A stretch of DNA of 64,000 nt from Anthonomus grandis grandis (lineage: Eukaryota; Arthropoda; Insecta; Coleoptera; Curculionidae), in assembly GCF_022605725.1 (NCBI RefSeq), contig NC_065553.1, forward strand, positions 6,386,001-6,450,000. Reading direction: 5' to 3'. The translations under genes were made by a program, and so were the position numbers. The stretch's first letter is position 1, and each line of letters starts with the position of its first letter. Below are positions 37,401-46,400 of the stretch, in pieces. The notes under the pieces are model-generated. The model ran no database searches and had not been told where the DNA came from. It saw only the letters and a list, made by a program, of their open reading frames with translations.

Positions 37401-40400
37401 CCACCAAAAAAGAAAAAAACAGAAAAACAAAAAAAAAAAAAAAACAACAAAATCTTAGATTTGAATTAAAAAAAAATTACACAACAAAAAAAAAATGATA
37501 AAATTGCTTACATAACAGTATGATTTTGCTTGTCATAAAAAATCATGTTTACAGGACACACAGGTAACATAGAATATATAAAATATTATTTTTTTAACAA
37601 AAACGGTTTAAATTGATGGGTTGTATCACAGACACAGTTGCTTTAAAATTGATTCTACGGTGTACAATAATAATTTATCATCTAGCCAGAAAAAACCGGG
37701 TATGCGAGAACACAATAGACGCATTCTTTTTAGTGATAAGAACCAAAACAGTCCCAAAAGTTTACATTTTGATTTGATCTATTAGATTAAAATAAGAAGA
37801 ACTTAGATTGTCTATATCCGTTCTTTTATTTACCGCATTATTATGTTTTTTTATGTTTATCATTTCGGCTAGAAGTCTCTTTTTAAAAAGCTGCTGTTGG
37901 CCCATAATTGTAGTCTTGCCAAACTTAAAATTGTGTCCTGTATTCATTTTGTGCTCAGCTAAAGCAGTAGGGTTTTTTTTTAAGGGCTAAATTCCTACAA
38001 TCATACTCATGTTCGTATAGGCGCTGCCTCAAATATCTACCCGTCTGACCAATGTAACACACATCACACCCAGAGCAAGGTATTTTATAAATAATGTTAG
38101 AATGTAAATCAAAGGCGTCTTTAGTTTTAAGCTTCGTAAAGAAATGTTTTCTTACCGAGTTTTCACTTCTTTCTGAGATTTTAATAACATCAGATTTTGA
38201 TTGTATGGTCTTTTTAATTTTATGAGAAAGTGTGTTAATGTAAGGAATCTTGAAATAAGCCAATTGATTATTTTCATTGTTTCGTGTAATATTTTGAGTA
38301 ATTTTCTCGGTGTCGTTAATTATTTTTTTAATAATTGATAGGGGGTAGTTGTTTTTCTTTAAAATTGTCTGAACATAATGAAGGTTTTTTTTATGATATT
38401 CTGGACTGGAAAGTCTCAAGCACCGATGTTTTAGGTTTTTTATTACATTTATTTTGTGTGTCATAGGATGTTCTGAAAAATAATTTAAAATGCGTTCTGA
38501 AAAAGTTGGTTTTTGATACCAATCTGTTTTTATGGTACCATCTGTGGATCTTATGACTTTAACATCCAAAAATGGAGGACTACAGTTAATTTCTTGTTCG
38601 ATAGTGAATTGTAAACGTGGATGGAAACTGTTGAAGACTGAGTGAAGAGCTTTTATTTTGACTTGATTTTTTTTTATTGAAGACCTATTAGTTGACCCAT
38701 ATTTATAATTCCATATTAAAATATGTTTAATTTTTGCTCAGACAAATGTGTTCATATTTAGTTTGACCATCGCATCGGGTCGTTTATCTATACAAATAGT
38801 TTCAGCATTCCAAAATAGGCTGATAATTTTTTCGGACAAAATTGAAGCAACTTTTCCAAAAATGTAATTTTAGTTAAGACTGAAAGTGTATAATATATTC
38901 GCATTTGTTCTTATTTAAGTATGCCTTGTGGCATTTTTGATTTGACTATTTTTTTTATTTTAAGCCTGATGATGCTCTAGCCAGAGCAAAACACATGTAG
39001 CCTGTGATTATACCTTGTGAGACCCTGATTTGGTGTTTTCTTTGTTTTCGTCAAGTAGAATACATGGTTAAAATCCGGTATAATAATTACAAGACCTAAA
39101 ATATACATGTTTTCAGGTTTGCGACGTTGTTCTGGCAGCCACAGGAGCGGACCTGGTCATCCTAAACTCCGGCACTTTCCGATCCGATCAGGTCCATCCA
39201 GCTGGCGATTTTACTATGCGCGACCTCACTAACATAATTCCAATGCGGGACCCTCTGGTGGTACTAAAAGTAACCGGTCAGCAAATCCTCGAAGTACTGG
39301 AAAACGCCGTATCAATGTATCCGAAACTGGAGGGCAGATTTCCCCAAGTAGCCGGCGTCAGTTTCGCTTTCAACCCCAATAAACCACCCGGGCAACGGGT
39401 CGAACCTGCTTTCGTGCGGATAGGTGACGAATATTTGAAGCTGGATCAGTATTATAGGTTGGCCACTAAAAGTTATTTGCATAGCGGCTGTGATGGTTAT
39501 TCCATGTTAAAAAACACGGAAGTTTTGGTAATATTCTAAAGTAAATATGGTCATTAGGTTTGTGAATGAAGTAATGTTTTCTAGGTGAATGAAGGAGAGT
39601 GTCCAGAGTTGGGTTTAGCGATTCAAAATCACTTTCAAGCTATTAATATGAGGCTGGGGAAGACACGGAAGCAGTCGAAGCATAGACAATCATTGGTTAC
39701 ACTTTCCAGAAGGTAAGAATATTTGTAAATTTATTTTTTAGCTGAAGATTTCAAAGAAAAAACGTGAACTATTGCAAATTTTATTGCGATGATAACCAAT
39801 TAAAAATGGATAAGGATTTCGCTAGTTTGAGTGGAACTCATGTTTTAAATTAATAATTGTATTCTTTTTTTTGCAGACATAGTTTAGTAAAAATGTTGGA
39901 CGGTAGCGAATTGGACGGGCCCCCGCCTTTACGTAGGGCAAGTACAATAGACACCTCAACGCATAATAACGTGCACCACGGAGCGAAATTAACTCGTAGG
40001 GCTTCACTGGATGACTTGGAACAAGAAAGTTGTCAACTGATACCGAAAATTGACCACAGAATTATGGTGATCAATAGCGAAGAGGTAATTAATGGAAAAG
40101 GACTGTGATCTTGCAAGCTTTTTTTTTATTCGTGTTTTTTGTTGTTGTTTTGTTTGTCAGTATTAATTGTTTCGCAATAAATGTGCTTTTGAAGTGGCTT
40201 TTTTCGATACGTTTTTTTTTAACATATTATATTCTTTAAGAAAACTTCTCTTTTGATTTTTATTTCATTTCGTACGAAATGTTACGTCTTTTGTAGTGTC
40301 GGCTCACCAGAGGAGGTAAGGGAGAAAGCCTCCTCGTAAATTGCTAAGATTAAATTAAGTATTTTTTGCAGTAGAATCCAAAACAATAAATGTACAATGT

Positions 40401-43400
40401 CGCATTATAATACGTATTATATACTTAATAATCACGGCCTATTACGTAAGTTACAAGATTACATTACATGTTTCGCCCTACTAGGCAATCATCAAACCTC
40501 TAAATATACAGTTTTGACGAGGAAAATGGAAATTTACAAACGTCAATAATATCTATTTTGTGTGTAGATGGCTTGTGATAAACTTCGATTATGTGGGGTA
40601 AAATGGCTTCGACCACAGCATACGTGAGTTATCGAAACACGATAACTACGATAACATAAGGGTTGTGAATTCAGCTTATTCAAAGGTTGTTACAGAAGTG
40701 AATCTGCTCTTCAATACCTAACAAGCAGTTGGTCAAGGTTTCTACTTACTTAAAGTTCCTAACTAATCATAATTATTCAAATGAACCTATAGTTTTCATA
40801 TTACACGTTTTTAAATATCGTCGTCTCAGAGCCACAGTAAGATATGTAAAAACAAAACTGGTTGCTTTGTTTGAAGGAAATATTTGTCTGCAATTCAGTT
40901 ATTAATATTTAATCTTAACTAGTATTTTATACCTAAACAATGAGAAAAGAAATTGCCAACAATTTTATTTGAAAGATAACAAGAGAATCATCATAAATAG
41001 TGGTGGATGCTAAGAGTCATCTATAAAAATTATGGTGTTTCTTCGGTATTAAATAATCATTACAAAAAACTAACTAGGTGGCTTTTATTGCTTATTGGTA
41101 TTAGCGGTGCTTTATCATAAGCGTGAAATTAGGTCGGACGCCCTCTAAATCCTTATTTTCCTTTTAATGTTTAGACTGGTAAATTCTAGAGGTTTGTATA
41201 AAGTGTTTTTAGTTGCTTCACTTTTCCTTACTTTAATTATTTTTATGTCATTAACTAAAACTGTTTTACCGGTTTGATTAACATTAAAGTTAGCCCGTAT
41301 TTATTAATAATTATATATAAAGTTCATAATTTTTGAACAATAAGAAATTCTGGCAATAATTAAAAAAAAGAAAGTATGAAAGTGGTGCTCCAGGACCTTC
41401 TTGGAAGTTGTGCATGAATATACATATAAATGGAGTTAAAGAAATTTTTCTTCAGTCTTGTGGTCTCAAGTGCACTATTTTTTTTTGCGAGAGTACAAGT
41501 TTCTTGAAGATGTCCCTAGTTGGCGCTTATAACCGTGACTTACATTTCTCTTCAAACTTCAAACTGTTCTTAACAATCAGTGATCTCTTTTACCACGAAT
41601 AAAAATAATTTCCACACGTTCAGTTGTGCTGTATTTGAATAACAAATAGCATCGAAATAAAAATCCCAGGTAATAATTCTGACAACGCATGTATCATGCT
41701 TCGCCTCTTAAAGTAAAAATAGAAATACAAAAATACTTAAAAGGGACTACTAGTAGGAACTACTACTACACTGTAAAATATCGAGTGTTAATTTTAACAC
41801 GCAAAAGTGGTCTATATAGGTCCACACTAGTGCATGTTAAAATAACCACTGGTAAAAAGTGGTTGTTTTTATTTAAAAAAAAATATTTATTTTACCCAAT
41901 TTAGCGTGTTAATAAACGAACGAAAATAAAATTTAAAAAACCCCTTCCGTATTGTTAAAAGTATATTTTGAGTGTCAAATGTATTTAAATAAAAGTAAAA
42001 TTTAATCACCCACTTTGGTTTAAATTAAATTTACACAGGTGCTTAAAATATTTATTTCGGGTTAAATATATTTAAAAAAAAATAAAAAAGTACACTTAAT
42101 TTATGGTTAATTGAGTTATAAAAAATGGTAAATTTAACTTACCTAGGGTTAAAATTATTTTTATTAGTGTAATAAAGAATCTATTTAGGTGGTAATTTAT
42201 ACTTTAAATAAAATATATTTTCCTTTATTTCGTGTAATAAGTATTGAATTTCAGGGTTAAAAGTAATTTTTTTCAGTGTATTTTTTTTATAGTTGAGTGT
42301 GTTAGCCGAAAAAGAACCAAGCACAATTTTTAATTTACAAAAAAAATATTTAAAGTATTTATTTGTTTAGATAAAAGCTTGAAACTATTTCTAAATAATC
42401 TTTGGTACATATATTAAAGATTATTAACGAAGAGTTGTAAACTATTCATTTGAACAAATAATACACGCCTGGTTCCTTTTCGAATTTATCACCCCAATTA
42501 TTACATATTACAATTATTTCGGTTAGTCTGTATATATTTGATAAAAATAAAAAAAAAATAAAAAAAAAAACGCAAACCTGCGTATTCCAAACGATTAAAT
42601 CAAAAAAGTTGTTCTAAGAAAGGAGAGCAATTTCTTTTTAGGACAAATACAAATACAAGGCATAGCAATCAATTTCTTAGACATGATCTATTAAAGAATA
42701 ATATAACAAACATAAAAAATATATATACAAATTTTTTGTCTCCTTGAGTACTTCTAAAATACAGTCACTTTCAACGATTGTATTGTCCTCATCCATTATG
42801 CACACTGTATCCTCATCATCAAGGGAAAACTTTTTTTTTGCTAAAATTAAAATATTGGTTTTATTAATTTTGACCTGCTTGAGAAACATGAATTTTATAG
42901 TAATGGGATAAAAATAATATTTTAATTAAAAAAATTACTTTAATTTTAGATTTTTTTTTAATTCTCTAAAATTTCTTGGCATTTCCTAAAAATTTTATAA
43001 TAAAAATTTAAAAAAAATTATATATAAGTATATTTTTTTTTAGAATTTAAGAATTTCTGAATTTTTGATAAGAATCTGGTAGCTGTGGAGAATAGCACCT
43101 TTTGCTAAAATGCACCTAAAATGGTCGGATTTCTTGCAAAATGTGTAGATTAAGGCTTAAATTGTATATTCCAATGAAGATGGCGCGGCGAAAAAATGTC
43201 GATTTTTATGTAAAAAAACTACCTAACATTTTAATTTTTTATTTCAGAAAGCAACCCAAGGCCAACCCAAAAAATTTTTGTTTTTCTTTAATAACTAGAT
43301 CTTGAGTTTGGGTTGGGGTTTCTGCATAAGAAAGCACTCTCCCCACCACTCTTTAAAAAAGGGCTTTTTGTGAGGCCATCTATAGGTAATAGGTAGGTAG

Positions 43401-46400
43401 ACAATTACCATAACCTCACATTGTGTCAAAGTCGGTCATTTTAGTCAATTTTAGTGTGAAGTAACATCCCCGTCGCACGTCGTAGTAAAATTTCGTTTTC
43501 CGTCATCTTTATTGGAATATAATATGTATGTACCTCAATCTACCCAGTTTGCAAAAAAACCCGACCATTTTAGCTGCATAGCAAAAGCTGCTTTAATATA
43601 TTCTCCACAAGTGCCAAATTTTTTAATTAATTACTTGTGCAACTAGACCACTAACCATATCTTCTAAAGTAATTTTAAAAGTTAGATTATTTTTTATTGT
43701 GGGGTCAATGCATGTCAATTTGCAAACGATTATGTTTGCAAAACCTCAATGAAAAAAAAATATAAAAACTTACCTAAATCTTCATAGCAAAAGTCTTCCG
43801 ATAGTTTACAAAACTTTCCCTTGTTTTTATAATAAAATTTAAATATAATTGAAGACATATTTACTCGGAGCACGCTTACCTTTATAACTCAAACAAAAAT
43901 CCAAACTAAACACTAAATTAAATTAACGACGGGGAGACGAGATCAGACAGGTCAGGTTCAGGTCGAAGCGTCAAGAAAGTAGAGAGACACAGGGTTGGTA
44001 AAGTCCAATTCAGAAATCTATTAGAATCTTTGATGTGTCGCAGATGCCGCACTAACTAGTCCGTGCGCCTATGTCGTATTTATTGTCGCATGATATACAT
44101 GTTTAAATGGTAAGATTTTATATAGTTTATCGATGAAATCATTTTAAATATACGTAAAACCGCATGTTTTATACTATTTTTTATTTTTCTTTCGAAAATG
44201 TCCATTTTTAGAAAGAAAATAATATCACAAGAAAATAATATCAAAAAATTGACCGCGGACTAAAATCCAAGCATCTTACAAAATATTTTAAACACTCCCA
44301 GCACTCACAGCCTGTCACCTCTTTTTAGCCAGTCTATTAAACAAAGATAAAACATCTGCGTTCTGGCGATTCCTACTTTAGGCTGTGCAAGTAATTGTGT
44401 ATCTCTCTCTATCCCACTGATTTTGAGAATTACGGGGCCGTACCCAGATAAATTTATGGGCTGTTTTTGTATTACTTTTGACGTGTTTTTAAAGAAATCT
44501 TTAAGGATAGGTCTATCACCTTTAATAGTTGGGAGGGAGGTCAGGTGAGGTCATTATTATTTGATGGGTTTTGCTGGTTTTCCTTTTTCCCCTTTTATGA
44601 AAGTGGTGAATTTAGAATTTGGCCTGTATTCGTCTAAATTTTTTGCAGTTTTTACTGTGAGGAAGTGTGTTTTTTTATTTGTGTTTGTGGATTTGTTTTA
44701 GTATTATAACTGCCCCTGTTTGCCCTTCAGTGACACAATAAAGACTACTTCTTCGACCTTTTTTCTGGGAAAAACCCTTTTTTGCTATAGTAAGAAAAAC
44801 ACTGTTTTTATTAAGAAAATAAGTCTAAAATTTTGTTTTTTACAGCTTACTTCCCTCTGTTGTGGCAGTTGAAAATCAAATTTCGTGTTTGTCTAGGAAT
44901 TTTTTTTGACGAAGAAATTAGTCATATATAATATAAGAAAAAAGTCATATTTTTTTCTTACTTAATAATAACCACAGTAATTTTTTCAAGAAGGAAAATG
45001 TCAAAATTTTGCAATTATTGATTTATGGATTATTCTGAAGATTTTTTTAGTTTTTTTTAAAGAAATGACTAAAATCCACTAGCTAAAAGCCCAGAACATT
45101 GAAATTCCGTCCCAGGAGTGCCTGGGCGAAAAAAAAACATTTGTCCCTTATTGGCACCCCAATATTTTAAATTTTTTAAAATCAACATTTTTTCAATTAT
45201 TGATTTATGGCCATCTCTTTTCTGAAGAAATGATTGGAATTTATTCATTAAATGTCAAGACAATTGAATTTTCATTCCAGGAGTGCCTGTAAAAAATAAA
45301 ATAATTTGTCCCTTATTGACACAATAATATCTTGAGTTCTAGTAGTCAAGATTTTAAATTAATTAATGAATTATGGACTACTCTGAAAGCTTTTTTAGTC
45401 TTTTCTGAAGAAACGGTTGAAATTCATTTACTAAAAGTCAAAAAATTGGATTTTTTGTTCCAGGAGTGCCTGTAAGAAAAAAAATAATTTGTCTCTTATT
45501 GGCCCGCCAATATCTTGAATTCTAGTAGTAAAAATTTCGTTATTATTGATTTATTGACTACTTTGAAGACTTTCCTAGTCTTTTCTATAAAAATAACTAA
45601 AATGTAATAACTAAAAGTCGGAAGAAAATGGACATTTTATTCCAGAAGGAAAAAATTTGTCTCTTATTGGCGTCTTACTTATACCTTGAGTTCTAACAGT
45701 CAAAATTTTCCCGTTATTGATTTATGAACTACTTTAAAGCTACTTTTTCTTTTTTGAAGAAATGACTAGAATCCATTTATTAAGAGCCAAGAAAATTGCA
45801 TTTTTATTCCAGGGGTGGCTGTAAAAGACAAAATAATTTCTTTCTGGTTAGTACCCTAATATCTTAGGGTTCTATTGATTTAATTTTGAAATGAATGAGT
45901 TATGGACTACTCTGAAATCTTTCTTAGTTTTTGTTAAAGAACTTACTAAAATCAATTTTATAAAAGTCAAGTAATTGGAATTTTTATTTCAGGAGTGCCT
46001 GTAAAAACATAATAATTTGTCAACATTTATATGAGATAAAAGTATAGTTATCACATTCCTTTATGAGCTAGATAGAGATAAACTTATGTGTCAAAAAGAT
46101 ATTGACACATTTTAATATTCAAACGTTTTTTCATAAATAACATTTAAATAATAGAGTGTTTATGGGTAAAAAAATTGAATGGGTTTATAGAAAACGACAG
46201 TCAACTGATCAAAAATTAGTCCCTATCACGAATTTTGTTCCAATCTTATCTTTTGGCTCATTAACAACATGCAGCAATATATGCCCTTCAGCGACACAAT
46301 AAAGACTGCTTCTTCCTTTATTCTCTGGAAAAAAGTCCCTTTTTTGCCATAGTAAGAAAACCCTATTTTTATTAATTAAACAAGTTTAAAGTTTTGTTTT

